A DNA stretch of 64,000 nt from Bacteroidota bacterium (GCA_026708685.1 JAPOUL010000027.1:32149-96148), one strand, 5' to 3'. Shown: positions 1-9,480, counted from the first letter of the stretch. Notes: generated by a model from the sequence alone, not told the origin. Made by a program: numbers and translations.

Positions 1-1
1 G

Positions 2-124
2 CCCAATGCTCGTAGGCTGGATACAGAACGTCAAATGGAAAGAGTGACGATTGGGTTTGTAGGAAAACGCTTGACGTATCATCAACTGAGATCTGCTAAC
101 CCCGAGAGGACCTGTGGAATCTGA
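2..124 (+). CDS. 3' end of an upstream CDS, unidentified
   Basis: Frame 2 is open from the window edge to a TGA at 122-124, giving about 40 C-terminal residues that end in NPERTCGI. The composition looks like real protein (KRLTYHQLRS). It overlaps the GTG start of the next gene by 11 bases, the usual spacing of translationally coupled genes. No family can be named from so short a tail, and it could be chance. Confidence 0.35.
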   Translation, partial: PNARRLDTERQMERVTIGFVGKRLTYHQLRSANPERTCGI

Positions 125-1073
125 CTCTCTAAAAAATATGCTGACAGATATTGCAATCAAAGAGCGTAACAAAATCTGGGAAAACAATACTTATATACCC
201 TCATGGGTTGACCCACGCAAAGTCGGTTTGGATCAGTTTTTCACTAAACCCGAAATCGCTTTAAAGTGTTACCGTTCTTTTATTGAATACATGAGATCTG
301 ACGGTGCCGATGTGCAGGACTATAATTTCATTGAGCCTTCTGCAGGCACAGGGGCTTTTTACGATCTTCTACCAGAGAACAATCGGATGGGCATTGATAT
401 CCTCCCCCTTCATCCAGATATAGTGCGGGCAGATTTTCTTTCATGGAACGCTCCAGACCCATCTATGCATTACGCAGTAGTGGGAAATCCTCCTTTTGGC
501 TACCGAGGATGGCTTGCTCTGGCATTTGTAAATCACGCCGCACAATTTGCTGATTACGTAGGCATGATATTGCCTATGTCTTTCCAAAGTGATGGGAAAG
601 GTAGCCCTAAGCACAGAGTTAAAGGGCTTAGGCTTGCTCATCAAGAGTACTTACCATCTGGCAGCTTTGTGCGTGATGATGGACGTGTTGCCCAGGTGAA
701 CGCTTTGTGGCAAATTTGGCAGCGTGGTGTAAACAATCTGGGCCCACATAAGACCTGTAACGGATGGTTGGATTTGTTTACGGTGGACATGCGACAGGAG
801 AGACGTTGCGGACATAACAGGATGAGAGATGCGGACTATTTCTTGCAAAGAACATTTTACACTACCCCTCCCAGATTGGTTGAAGATTTCACCAAGGTTC
901 GTTATGTGTGTGGATATGGATTGATATTAAAGCGGGAGAAAAGTGTAGTATATGATGTTCTTAATCAAACTGATTGGAGCAAATACAGTAATCTTGCCGC
1001 ACACAACTGCAGGCATATCAGTATGTACCATATTCAAAAAGCTGTTACTGATGCGGGGTTTGTAGATGCTTGA
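114..1073 (+). CDS. Adenine-specific DNA methyltransferase (type II R-M, gamma-type)
   Basis: SAM-dependent methyltransferase, 319 aa. Motif I EPSAGTG is at residues 74-80 and the catalytic motif NPPF at 125-128. The order I then IV with NPPF fits N6-adenine gamma-class enzymes. The N-terminal segment DQFFTKPEIALKC is typical of small host-specificity methylases whose first conserved block is a Q-F-x-T-x-P motif. The GTG start is preceded by a GAGAGGA box at 104-110; an internal ATG at 138 is the alternative. The gene overlaps the following (broken) restriction gene by 8 bases, so the two form one R-M operon. The target sequence cannot be read from the protein. With the nuclease interrupted, this is probably a solitary active methylase. 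Confidence 0.88.
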   Translation: MESDSLKNMLTDIAIKERNKIWENNTYIPSWVDPRKVGLDQFFTKPEIALKCYRSFIEYMRSDGADVQDYNFIEPSAGTGAFYDLLPENNRMGIDILPLHPDIVRADFLSWNAPDPSMHYAVVGNPPFGYRGWLALAFVNHAAQFADYVGMILPMSFQSDGKGSPKHRVKGLRLAHQEYLPSGSFVRDDGRVAQVNALWQIWQRGVNNLGPHKTCNGWLDLFTVDMRQERRCGHNRMRDADYFLQRTFYTTPPRLVEDFTKVRYVCGYGLILKREKSVVYDVLNQTDWSKYSNLAAHNCRHISMYHIQKAVTDAGFVDA

Positions 1074-1590
1074 CACTGGTAAGATATTGAATGATGTTTT
1101 ACAAAAACACCATGATTCGGATAAATGGGTAGGTGCTCCTTTTGAAGGAATCAAACGTCTCTCAAATACCAAAGTAGGTAGGGTTGGGCAAGATTTCATA
1201 GAAGAGTTATGTAATGTCTTAGGAATACCTTTTGAATTCCCCGAAAACCCAAAGGGCGTTCGGAAAAATTAATCTCCTTGGGACATTAAGGTAGGAGATA
1301 TGACGTTTGAACTGAAAACAGCCACTGAGGACACGAGGGGGTACTTTCAATTCAATCATATCCGCTACCACAGAGAATATGATGCTTTGCTCTGTTTGGG
1401 AATTGCTCCTGCAAGAATAATGTTTCATGCATGGACAAAAGCGGATGTTACAACGAATAAAGCGGGCACATTGGTATCGATGGAAAAGGGAGCCAATGCT
1501 ACGCACAAACTGACTAAGAAGCCAGACTCCCTTTTAGACATATCCGGCTTTGAAGATCATATTTTAAGTTTGGTCACTGACCCCCGGTAG
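1066..1590 (+). pseudogene. Restriction endonuclease gene interrupted by in-frame TAA
   Basis: Two open segments in one frame (1066-1272 and 1273-1590) are separated only by a TAA at 1270-1272. The N part (68 aa) contains GRVGQDFIEELCNVLGI, the helix often preceding a nuclease core. Directly after the stop comes SPWDIKVGDMTFELKTATED, with the spaced Asp and E-x-K of a PD-(D/E)xK nuclease, then FNHIRYHREYDALLCLGIAP and a KADVTTNKAGTLVSMEKGAN block. Together about 174 codons. The neighbour is the adenine methyltransferase, with 8 bases of overlap. An ATG at 1300 could start the second part, but its GGAG lies only 2 bases upstream and the catalytic Asp would be lost. Best read as a nonsense-mutated type II endonuclease; a sequencing error is possible. 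Confidence 0.72.
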
Positions 1591-1609
1591 TGGTTCATCA
1601 CTGTCTTAC

Positions 1610-1693
1610 ATGGCTCAAAAGAAAAAAAATCTCGCTATGGGAATCATTGCGGGTATTGTTGTTGTGATTTCTGCACTATTGATCAACTACTAA
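1610..1693 (+). CDS. Possible 27-aa single-pass membrane peptide
   Basis: An ATG frame begins with a basic head (MAQKKKN) followed by a hydrophobic stretch of about 17 residues (GIIAGIVVVISALLI) and ends NY-TAA. This is the profile of a small membrane protein or the membrane anchor of a lost gene. It sits 20 bases after the broken restriction gene. There is no clear ribosome binding site, so expression is uncertain. No family recognised. Confidence 0.35.
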   Translation: MAQKKKNLAMGIIAGIVVVISALLINY

Positions 1694-1778
1694 CACCAGT
1701 AATGTTGATCGGGATCTATGTTAGAGCAACTGTTCAACGCACACAATAGTTACCAAATATTGATAAAGTGTTGAATCT

Positions 1779-2387
1779 ATGGCATATCGTAAACGAGTAA
1801 GTGAGCAAATGTGTAGTGCGATTATGACTGGTCTCACACAATACAGGTCGGGGGAAAACAATAGCCCCCAACTCTTTAATGAAGAAGTGACAGCATCAAT
1901 CGTAATTATAGACTTAAAGATATTGAAATGTGTATGCTTGAAAAAGCACTGGTTGCGTCCCAATTTATGTTTGATGATGAACAGTATAATCAACTGCCTC
2001 CCCAGCAACAGTTAGAAGAACTTGATAAAAGACAAATCTGCACTTTCCCAAGCACTGGAGGAATATGGAGGCTTTTGCAAAACCTACCATTCAAATCAAA
2101 AAAACGCCTCTCATGACACCCAGAGCAATATTTCTACGAAAATACTGAGGTTTTGCAAAAGCATCTATGGAGACATCTTATCGATGAATCAGTCTATTGG
2201 CACAACTCCTGCGGAGATAGTAAAGAGTCTTTTTAGGACTCTACTCGCTCCGAAGCGTGACATAAACGGTAGGTATCTCAACAATCTAAGTACTCATGTA
2301 TATAATTCCCTTTTATTGGCACATGCCGATCTCATCGGAGTAATTATAGTAAATGAGCTTTCATATAAGCAACAAACTATCAATTAA
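1779..2387 (+). pseudogene. Frame-broken gene remnant of unknown family
   Basis: Protein-like sequence runs across three overlapping pieces in alternating frames: MAYRKRVSEQMCSAIMTGL (frame of 1779), then INRNYRLKDIEMCMLEKAL and a Q-rich PPQQQLEELDK (frame of 1928), then KSALSQALEEYGGF onward to 2387 (frame of 2022). The pieces abut where the frame changes, which suggests one gene of about 200 codons with two indels rather than three small genes. It lies between two restriction-modification loci and could be a lost accessory R-M gene. I do not recognise the family. Confidence 0.45.
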
Positions 2388-2399
2388 TTATTGTTAATA

Positions 2400-4328
2400 A
2401 TGACCAAAAACCTTCTTGATGATTTAACAGAATTACTGGCAACTGAGGAAGAATTCGTTGCTGATGGGGTTATTCTGAGGAATAAGGTAGTTGAAGCGGC
2501 TCTTGCGATGAATTGGCAGTTTTTAGAGTTGCTTATGAGATCTCCGAGAATCAAGACTCACTTCTTCATTGAAGTTTCCGGGATATTGGTTTTTGATAAG
2601 GTGAAATTTCGTGATTTTATCTCCCATAAAAGTTTTTTACCTGATAGTTACACTGCTTTCAGAAATCGAATTGGACTAACAGATGAACATGATAATCATT
2701 TGAGTTGTTCACAAAATGTCGTGCTTACATGGGCTCATAAAGATTGTGTCCTTGAGGGCGGAATGACGAAGGAAGATCGTGGAAGAGATGAGGTATTTTG
2801 GAACACCATACTCTCACCAGATCAAATCACGCGTTTATATGAACCGAAAGTACTGACTGGATGGGAGCGTTGGAGTTATTCAGAAGAGAATGGAGTAGTT
2901 CGCCAATCTCTACCCGAAGTAAATGAGGATGATAATTTATTGATCAAGGGGAATAACCTGCTAGCACTTCATTCATTAACGGCCCGATATGCTGGCAAGG
3001 TAAAATTGATTTATATTGATCCACCGTATAATACTGGTAATGACGGATTTAAATACAATGACAGTTTCAATCATTGTTCATGGTTGACATTTATGCAAAA
3101 CCGGTTGGAAGTAGCAAAAATTCTACTTTCAAGAGACGGAATCATTGTTGTGCAAATCAATGATAAAGAGCAGGCCTATCTAAAAGTATTAATGGATGAA
3201 ATTTATGACAAAAACTATAGGGCTACCGTTGCCGTAAAGATGTCGCATCTTAGTGGTGTTAAAATGAGTCATAAACACAGAAAAATTCCAAAGACAATAG
3301 AATATTTACATATTTATTCATCTTTCCGAGGTCCAATTACAATCAGACCACAATATGTTGAGACATCTTGGGAAGATGCTTTCAATCGTTATCAATCATA
3401 CATTGTCAAGCCTGATGATGACCCGGATGATTTCAAAAAATGGGTGGCAATTCCATTACGGGAAGCTATCAAGAAGGCTAAAATAATACCATCTGACATA
3501 GAAGCAAAGCAAAGGTTCCTAATGTCCAATTCCGAATGCATATTTCGGACAGCCGTTAATAGAAGTAAACAATATCCCAAGGAACCGAAGAATTCTTTCC
3601 TTAAAATAAACAATGTTTTCGTGTATAATGGGGAGGAAGTTGAAATTGCATCAAACAAAATTCGGGAAATTAATGGAGTTCCTAAGCCAGTGTCGATAGT
3701 TGGTGATATATGGACAGATATAGGTATTAATAATGTATTTCAGGAAGGTGGTAAAGACATAGTTTTAAGATTTGGAAAAAAGCCAGAAATGCTTTTAGAG
3801 CGGATTATCAGGATGTTTACTGATGAGGGTGATTTGGTATTAGATTTTTTTGCAGGCACAGGTACCACCGCTGCCGTTGCTCATAAGTTGAGACGAAGAT
3901 GGATAGCTATTGAACAACTTGATGATCATATAGACCAGATTCTTCGTAGAATGAAAGGTGTAATCAATGGAGATCAGACCGGAATTTCTAAGTCTGCATC
4001 TTGGAAGTTCGGAGGAGCTTTTTTCTACACAGAACTTGCGGAATTCAACCTGGCTATTTCTAAACGAATTGAATTAGCAACCAATTATGATGAGCTGGTT
4101 TCCATTAAGAATGAAATGAAAAACACTGGCTTTCTACGCTATAATGTAGATTTGGACTCTTTTGATCTAGAAGAATTAAAGAATCTTTCTCTGGAGGAAT
4201 CAAAAAATGTTCTGAGAGATTGTTTGGATGCCAACCATCTGTATATAAATCTTAACTCAATAGAAGATGAAAAATTTCAGATTTCACATGAAGATATTCG
4301 GATGAATCAATCATTTTATTCGACTTAA
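2400..4328 (+). CDS. mod: Type III restriction-modification methyltransferase Mod
   Basis: N6-adenine methyltransferase and specificity subunit of a type III system, 642 aa from the ATG at 2400 (a TTG 9 bases upstream is in frame but less likely). The catalytic motif DPPYN is at 207-211 and the SAM-binding motif DFFAGTG at 482-488, i.e. motif IV before motif I, the beta-class order of Mod proteins. The central region between them would be the target-recognition domain. The typical lead-in NLLIKGNNLLALHSL is present before DPPYN. The gene ends one base before the Res start, so the pair is an operon. Base composition is AT-richer than the chromosomal genes nearby, consistent with acquisition by transfer. 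The protein looks intact and can probably methylate even if Res is damaged. Confidence 0.95.
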   Translation: MTKNLLDDLTELLATEEEFVADGVILRNKVVEAALAMNWQFLELLMRSPRIKTHFFIEVSGILVFDKVKFRDFISHKSFLPDSYTAFRNRIGLTDEHDNHLSCSQNVVLTWAHKDCVLEGGMTKEDRGRDEVFWNTILSPDQITRLYEPKVLTGWERWSYSEENGVVRQSLPEVNEDDNLLIKGNNLLALHSLTARYAGKVKLIYIDPPYNTGNDGFKYNDSFNHCSWLTFMQNRLEVAKILLSRDGIIVVQINDKEQAYLKVLMDEIYDKNYRATVAVKMSHLSGVKMSHKHRKIPKTIEYLHIYSSFRGPITIRPQYVETSWEDAFNRYQSYIVKPDDDPDDFKKWVAIPLREAIKKAKIIPSDIEAKQRFLMSNSECIFRTAVNRSKQYPKEPKNSFLKINNVFVYNGEEVEIASNKIREINGVPKPVSIVGDIWTDIGINNVFQEGGKDIVLRFGKKPEMLLERIIRMFTDEGDLVLDFFAGTGTTAAVAHKLRRRWIAIEQLDDHIDQILRRMKGVINGDQTGISKSASWKFGGAFFYTELAEFNLAISKRIELATNYDELVSIKNEMKNTGFLRYNVDLDSFDLEELKNLSLEESKNVLRDCLDANHLYINLNSIEDEKFQISHEDIRMNQSFYST

Positions 4329-4329
4329 A

Positions 4330-6519
4330 ATGAGTCAGAGTCTTAGTCAAGAATTTGACACACTGTCTAAATTTGGCATTCTGAAGGATTATCTACCGAT
4401 TGAAGTAACTTGCAATCTTTCTAAGCAGATTAAGTTGCGCCCTTATCAAGTGCAGGCATTAAATCGATGGCTCTACTACATTGATGAATATGATGGGAGG
4501 CCATCAAGGTCTCATTTGTTGTTTCATATGGCAACTGGAAGTGGTAAAACTGTGTTGATGGCCGCACTCATCTTAAACCTATACATACGAGGCTACCGAA
4601 ATTTCTTGTTTTTTGTAAACTCCTCTCAGATCATTGAAAAAACCAGAGATAATTTTCTAAATCAGGTATCTCCCAAGCACTTATTCAATAATCCTATACG
4701 GATTGATGGCAAACCTGTAAACGTTCAATCGGTTGATACTTTTCAAGCTGTATCAAGCGATGCAATCAATATTCACTTTACAACTATTCAAGGGCTTCAT
4801 ATTAGAATGAATACCCCAAAAGAAGATTCCATTACGATGGAAGACTTTCGTGAGTATAAAATTGTGATGATTTCAGATGAGGCACATCACCTAAATGCTG
4901 AGACGAAGAAAAATCGGACACAGACTGAAATCAAGCAAATCAACAGCTGGGAACATACGGTTACGAATATCTTTTGTCAGCATTCTGAAAATCTTCTATT
5001 GGAATTCACTGCAACTGCTGATCTGAATCACCCCGCAATCAGGGAAAAATACCATGATAAGATTCTGTATGATTATCAGTTGAAAGATTTCAGACAAGAT
5101 GGTTACTCCAAAGATATTGAACTTAGGCAAGCTGACCTGCCTCCTTTGGATAGAATGATACAGGCAATGGTTCTGAGTCAATATAGGCGTAAAGTAGCTG
5201 AGGCTCATGGAATTCATTGTAAGCCAGTGATTTTGATGAAGTCAAAAACGATAGCCGAGTCTTCTGAGAATGAACGACTATTTACTTCCAAAGTCAAAAA
5301 ATTGTCTGGTACAGATCTTTTGGAAATGCGAAATTCACTGTCGAGTGAAGATAAAACTCTCGTCCAAGCTTTCAAATATATCATTGATGAACATGGAGTA
5401 GACTATGATGAGTTTGCCCTTGAGTTACAGGGGGATTTCGGAGATGGTAAGATTGTTAATGTAAACAAACCTAAGGATCTTGAAGAACTTCAGATTGACT
5501 TAAATAATCTTGAAGATCATTCAAATGACCTCAGAGTCATTTTTGCAGTGAATAAGCTAGATGAAGGTTGGGATGTTTTGAATCTTTTTGATATCGTCCG
5601 TTTGTATAATACCCGAGATAGCAAGGGGGATAAGATAGGTAGAACCACCATGTCTGAAGCTCAGTTAATCGGTCGAGGTGCTCGATATTTTCCTTTCATA
5701 GATCCATCTCAACCTGAGGCAATCCCAGAGATTCGCAAGTATGATAGAGATTTGAAGCACCCACTGAGGATACTGGAGGAACTATACTATCATTGTTCGC
5801 ACAACCCAAGATATATTGACGAAATCAAGAAAGCTTTGATAAAAATTGGAATGGAAGATGACAACACACGCGAAGTGAATCTACGCTTGAAAGAAAGTTT
5901 CAAGAAATCACAATTTTATCAAATCGGATATGTTTGGATTAATAAGAGAGTAAAAAACTTAAATGAAGGTGTCACTAAACTTGACGATTATAAGATTGAT
6001 AACTACTTCACATACTCTATACTAAACACTGGACATGTTGAGGAAACATCTGCTTTTTCAGATGAGATACCCGAAAGTAAAACGTTCATTGAGACACCAG
6101 TTTCCAGAGAACTACAACTTTCGGAGTTCAATAGGCATATTCTCAATTTTGCGATGGACTCTAACGAATTTTTCCATTTTTCGAATGTAAAAAAATATTT
6201 TCCGCATATTACCAGCATATCTGAATTTCAGACTTCAAAATCATGCCTTGGTTGTGTGAAGGTTCAGGTTCGTGGATTAAAAAGGGATCTCGATAATATG
6301 AGTCCTAAAGAGAAATTGAAAATCGTACGGTATATTCTTTCCCAGATTGAGGAGAATATAAAGCGTGAAAGTGTAGAATTTGTTGGAACCACCGAATTTA
6401 CATCCCTCAAAGTCCGAGAGTGTTTCACTGATAAGAAAATTAAAATTCGTACTGAGGGAGAAGCTGGGTTAAGTTGGGAAAAAAGAATATTGATGGGCTT
6501 AACTTATTCAATCCCATAG
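4330..6519 (+). CDS. res: Type III restriction subunit Res, helicase part (frameshifted)
   Basis: SF2 helicase/translocase of the type III enzyme. The Q-like motif LRPYQVQALNRW lies near residue 37, Walker A ATGSGKT at 68-74, DEAH at 183-186, and a motif VI-like AQLIGRGARYFPF near residue 442. It follows mod by one base. The frame ends prematurely at 6519 after GLSWEK because of a shift in the A-tract at 6479-6484; the expected nuclease domain continues in another frame (6474-6953). A full-length Res would be about 875 aa. As sequenced, the 729-aa product keeps ATPase motifs but lacks the PD-(D/E)xK nuclease, so cleavage should be lost unless slippage or a sequence error restores the frame. 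Confidence 0.9.
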   Translation: MSQSLSQEFDTLSKFGILKDYLPIEVTCNLSKQIKLRPYQVQALNRWLYYIDEYDGRPSRSHLLFHMATGSGKTVLMAALILNLYIRGYRNFLFFVNSSQIIEKTRDNFLNQVSPKHLFNNPIRIDGKPVNVQSVDTFQAVSSDAINIHFTTIQGLHIRMNTPKEDSITMEDFREYKIVMISDEAHHLNAETKKNRTQTEIKQINSWEHTVTNIFCQHSENLLLEFTATADLNHPAIREKYHDKILYDYQLKDFRQDGYSKDIELRQADLPPLDRMIQAMVLSQYRRKVAEAHGIHCKPVILMKSKTIAESSENERLFTSKVKKLSGTDLLEMRNSLSSEDKTLVQAFKYIIDEHGVDYDEFALELQGDFGDGKIVNVNKPKDLEELQIDLNNLEDHSNDLRVIFAVNKLDEGWDVLNLFDIVRLYNTRDSKGDKIGRTTMSEAQLIGRGARYFPFIDPSQPEAIPEIRKYDRDLKHPLRILEELYYHCSHNPRYIDEIKKALIKIGMEDDNTREVNLRLKESFKKSQFYQIGYVWINKRVKNLNEGVTKLDDYKIDNYFTYSILNTGHVEETSAFSDEIPESKTFIETPVSRELQLSEFNRHILNFAMDSNEFFHFSNVKKYFPHITSISEFQTSKSCLGCVKVQVRGLKRDLDNMSPKEKLKIVRYILSQIEENIKRESVEFVGTTEFTSLKVRECFTDKKIKIRTEGEAGLSWEKRILMGLTYSIP

Positions 6520-6953
6520 ATGAAGACTGGTATGCTTATGATGAAAATTACGGAACGGACCAAGAAAAGTATTTCGTTCAATTTTTGAATGATCAATCTG
6601 ATTCACTGAATAAACGATATGATGAATTTTATCTTCTTCGTAATCTAAAGGCGATAAAGCTCTTTTCTTTCAAGGATGGCAAAGGGTTTGAACCAGACTT
6701 CATCCTATTTCTTCGAAAAAAAGGTGAAGATGTTGGCAAAGTTCTTCAATTGTTTATTGAGCCCAAGGGAAGACATCTTATTGAGAATGATGATTGGAAG
6801 CAGAATTTTCTGACAGATATTGAATGGAAAGATCAGATAGAAGCAATCGGTGAGGGAAATGAATATCGGGTCTACGGATTGCCTTTCTTCAATAACGAAG
6901 ATCAGAATCAGTCAGAATTCAAAGATGCTTTCCAACAACTCTTAGACGGTTAA
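6474..6953 (+). pseudogene. Detached C-terminal nuclease domain of type III Res
   Basis: The downstream frame carries the endonuclease domain of the type III restriction subunit: FEPDFILFL, then LFIEPKGRHL, i.e. the D and E-x-K of a PD-(D/E)xK site, followed by NDDWKQNFL. Joining it to the helicase frame at the A-tract gives WEKKNIDGLNLFNPIDEDW without a gap. A TTG at 6474 is the only nearby start in this frame and is not preceded by a ribosome binding site, so independent translation is unlikely. Confidence 0.8.
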
Positions 6954-7147
6954 TAACATAACAAGGCGGGATCCAATCAACAGAATATCGATCCAATGGG
7001 TTGCGAAAATCGTAGTGTCATTAGATCAATTTTCAGATATTGTCTCAACGTCTCATGATATAATTGGGTATGATTGATTGGGGTATTTATTCACTAAACC
7101 ATTCATTGCTGGTTCTCATGTTGAAATACGCATTGATCTATTCTTGA

Positions 7148-8308
7148 ATGGGTTTGGATTCTCAGAGCATTTCGTTGTATGTACACATACCATTCTGCAC
7201 TCAGCGTTGCTCCTACTGTGATTTTTATTTTGTAACGACCAAGAGTGGCTATCAAGAATTCGTTGATGCCCTGTGCCTTGAAATTACGCAAGTCGCACAA
7301 TCCTACTCAAACCCATCGTTGTCAACCATCTATTTTGGCGGTGGGACCCCCTCTTTACTCCCATCATCTGCATTACAATACATCCTTGACCATATCCACC
7401 ATTTGTTTCAAACGGGTCAGCTCCGCGAAGTGACCATTGAAGCAAATCCAGAGGACATCACGGACCACTTTTTACATGAGCTATTGAACATTGGTGTAAC
7501 CCGCGTCAGTTTGGGGGTTCAGTCATTTGATGATCACGATTTAAGGTTCATGAATCGGTGTCATGATAGCGATCAGGCCATTGAGGCATGTCGCAAGATC
7601 CAGTCTGCAGGCTTTAACAGTTGGTCCCTGGATTTAATTTTTGGAGTTCCAGATGTTTCTCTGACGAGATGGGAAGACAACTTGACGAAAGCGATCCATA
7701 CGGGAGTACCACATATCTCCACCTACAGCCTGACGGTTGAACCCTCTACACCTTTGTACAAACAGGTACAAAGGGGAAAAGTGATCATAAGTTCTGATTC
7801 ACATATCTCGGATCAGTTTCAGTTGGCCATGGACATACTCCAAAAAGCGGGGTATCAGCATTATGAAATTTCTAGCTTTGCACAGTCCGGGCATGAATCC
7901 CAGCATAATTCACAGTACTGGAGTCATGACAATTATCTTGGAGTGGGGCCGAGTGCTCATTCATTCTGGTGGGAAGATGACGAGATTGTGCGCTGGGAAA
8001 ACGTTCGCAATTTGAGGGTCTATTCAGATTTGATTTATCATCATGAGCCGCCGTTCTCCTTCAGGGAAACGCTTACAAAACAGGATCTTGTTCGTGAAAA
8101 AATCATGCTGTCGCTTCGTACATCTCAGGGAATTGATTTGAATGACCTTGAGCAGAAGTATGGCTATCGTCTCCTAGATCATAAGCAGCAGCAACTTCAG
8201 TTGATGGAGTCAAATGGACTCATAACTCTAACCAAGTCATCGGTACGTCTGACGCAAAAGGGTAAGCATATCTGCGATCAGATCACTCAACGATTGTGGA
8301 ATGATTGA
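7148..8308 (+). CDS. hemW: Radical SAM protein HemW (heme chaperone, HemN-like)
   Basis: A 386-aa HemN-family radical SAM protein. The cluster-binding C-x3-C-x2-C is C17/C21/C24 (CTQRCSYC), preceded by YVHIPFC; GGGTPSLL near residue 66 is the glycine-rich SAM-binding block; the C-terminal HemN/HemW domain follows the YEISSFA and GVGPSAHSF blocks. The short N terminus before the cysteines is the HemW form, proposed to insert heme rather than to decarboxylate coproporphyrinogen. The ATG at 7148 is the natural start. It stands alone between the R-M island and a membrane protein gene, with about 195 bases of upstream non-coding DNA. Confidence 0.93.
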   Translation: MGLDSQSISLYVHIPFCTQRCSYCDFYFVTTKSGYQEFVDALCLEITQVAQSYSNPSLSTIYFGGGTPSLLPSSALQYILDHIHHLFQTGQLREVTIEANPEDITDHFLHELLNIGVTRVSLGVQSFDDHDLRFMNRCHDSDQAIEACRKIQSAGFNSWSLDLIFGVPDVSLTRWEDNLTKAIHTGVPHISTYSLTVEPSTPLYKQVQRGKVIISSDSHISDQFQLAMDILQKAGYQHYEISSFAQSGHESQHNSQYWSHDNYLGVGPSAHSFWWEDDEIVRWENVRNLRVYSDLIYHHEPPFSFRETLTKQDLVREKIMLSLRTSQGIDLNDLEQKYGYRLLDHKQQQLQLMESNGLITLTKSSVRLTQKGKHICDQITQRLWND

Positions 8309-8417
8309 TGTGCTATCATACATCATCTTCAGCATTCATTCAATTGCTGGCATAATCATCATGGATGAACAAGATTGCATCTAGGAAGGTAAAATTCTCT
8401 CATTTAAACTTTTCCTT

Positions 8418-9080
8418 ATGCTTACTTTAATTTTGGTAAATGTTTTTACCGTCTTGGTAGTGATTGTTTCAGCAATTTTCATCTATAAACGAGCCTCCGT
8501 GCAACGCGAACGTCGTTTAGATTCAATGCATTTTACCTTACACAGGAAGGTCACCAAGCTTCAGCGTCGCTATGATAAGATGATGGATAAACTGAGGTAT
8601 GAATTTCAGGCAAAAATGGCACTTATGGAGAAACGACTCCAGTACATTCAAGACAATGTAGATAGCATGCAGGGCGAGATGATTTATCGCCCGAAAGTGC
8701 ACACGAACGAAACACTGATGTTTGATCGACAGATCCTTCGTCTGCATGGTTTTTCAAAATTTCACTCCGATGGACATAAATCCAAAGTGGATCATGTCAT
8801 CCATGCCACATCATCCACGGTGAGCCAGTCTTTGCGCGAGGGCTTCAACTTATCTGTCAATGCAGAAGAGCCTCCTGTACTGGAGATGACAGGATCTGAC
8901 TATGTGGGGGAAGTCTCACCAGATACTAGCCATATGACATCCCCATCCTACAATGTTCGTTACACGGTTCCTCGTCAATTCGCGGCTCACAACTGGTTAA
9001 TCACCGATAGCCCCCATGGTCATGAGACTCTCAGTCATCCTTTTCATCATCTTAATTTCACTAGCGAGGTGCTCAAGTGA
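8418..9080 (+). CDS. Membrane-anchored coiled-coil protein, unknown function
   Basis: 220 aa. Residues 3-24 form one hydrophobic segment (LILVNVFTVLVVIVSAIFIY), followed by a strongly charged, heptad-like helix to about residue 80 (VTKLQRRYDKMMDKL, MEKRLQYIQDNV) and a low-complexity polar tail. The topology suggests a single-pass inner-membrane protein with a cytoplasmic coiled coil. The 3' end overlaps the next gene by 65 bases in a different frame, so the last 20 residues may not be conserved. No family recognised. Confidence 0.65.
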   Translation: MLTLILVNVFTVLVVIVSAIFIYKRASVQRERRLDSMHFTLHRKVTKLQRRYDKMMDKLRYEFQAKMALMEKRLQYIQDNVDSMQGEMIYRPKVHTNETLMFDRQILRLHGFSKFHSDGHKSKVDHVIHATSSTVSQSLREGFNLSVNAEEPPVLEMTGSDYVGEVSPDTSHMTSPSYNVRYTVPRQFAAHNWLITDSPHGHETLSHPFHHLNFTSEVLK

Positions 9081-9480
9081 GCCCGAAGAGCTTCCAGTCG
9101 GAACCCTTGAATTCATCAGTGAAAACGCAGAGATCATCCACACGATTGATATCGAATTTGCAGAGGATGAACAGGCCCGTGCCACGGGATTGATGCATCG
9201 TCGTCAACTCTCTCTCTCAGAAGGAATGTTGTTCGTTTTTCCTGAACCAGATTCTTTGAGTTTTTGGATGGCAAACACTCCTATACCTCTAGATATTATC
9301 TTCGTGGGATCCGATTCTACGATTGTCAATATAGCCAAGCGTACTACTCCCTTATCACGAGAGTTTATTCGCTCCACTGATCTTGCTCAATATGTGGTTG
9401 AGGTGCGTGGGGGAGTCACTGATCGTTTTGGCATTGACTCATCAGCTAGGGTTCAATGGCGAAAAATACACAATGAATAA
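9016..9480 (+). CDS. DUF192 family lipoprotein (copy 1)
   Basis: A 154-aa exported protein with a hydrophobic leader and lipobox LARC (Cys at about residue 19), then a DUF192 domain: EQARATGLMHRR, GMLFVFPEPDSLSFWMANT, PLDIIFV and a terminal VVEVRGGV...DRFGI block. DUF192 is a small beta-rich domain of unknown biochemical role, often exported. The start overlaps the upstream coiled-coil gene by 65 bases and the stop overlaps the next DUF192 gene by 8, so the two paralogues are probably co-translated. Confidence 0.85.
   Translation: MVMRLSVILFIILISLARCSSEPEELPVGTLEFISENAEIIHTIDIEFAEDEQARATGLMHRRQLSLSEGMLFVFPEPDSLSFWMANTPIPLDIIFVGSDSTIVNIAKRTTPLSREFIRSTDLAQYVVEVRGGVTDRFGIDSSARVQWRKIHNE

Noticed and set aside
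6479..6485. Programmed -1 frameshift heptamer A-AAA-AAG in res
   Set aside because: The heptamer is present but the upstream reading frame is one base out of the register needed for tandem slippage, and no pseudoknot or stem was seen after it. Kept only as a possible polymerase-slippage tract.
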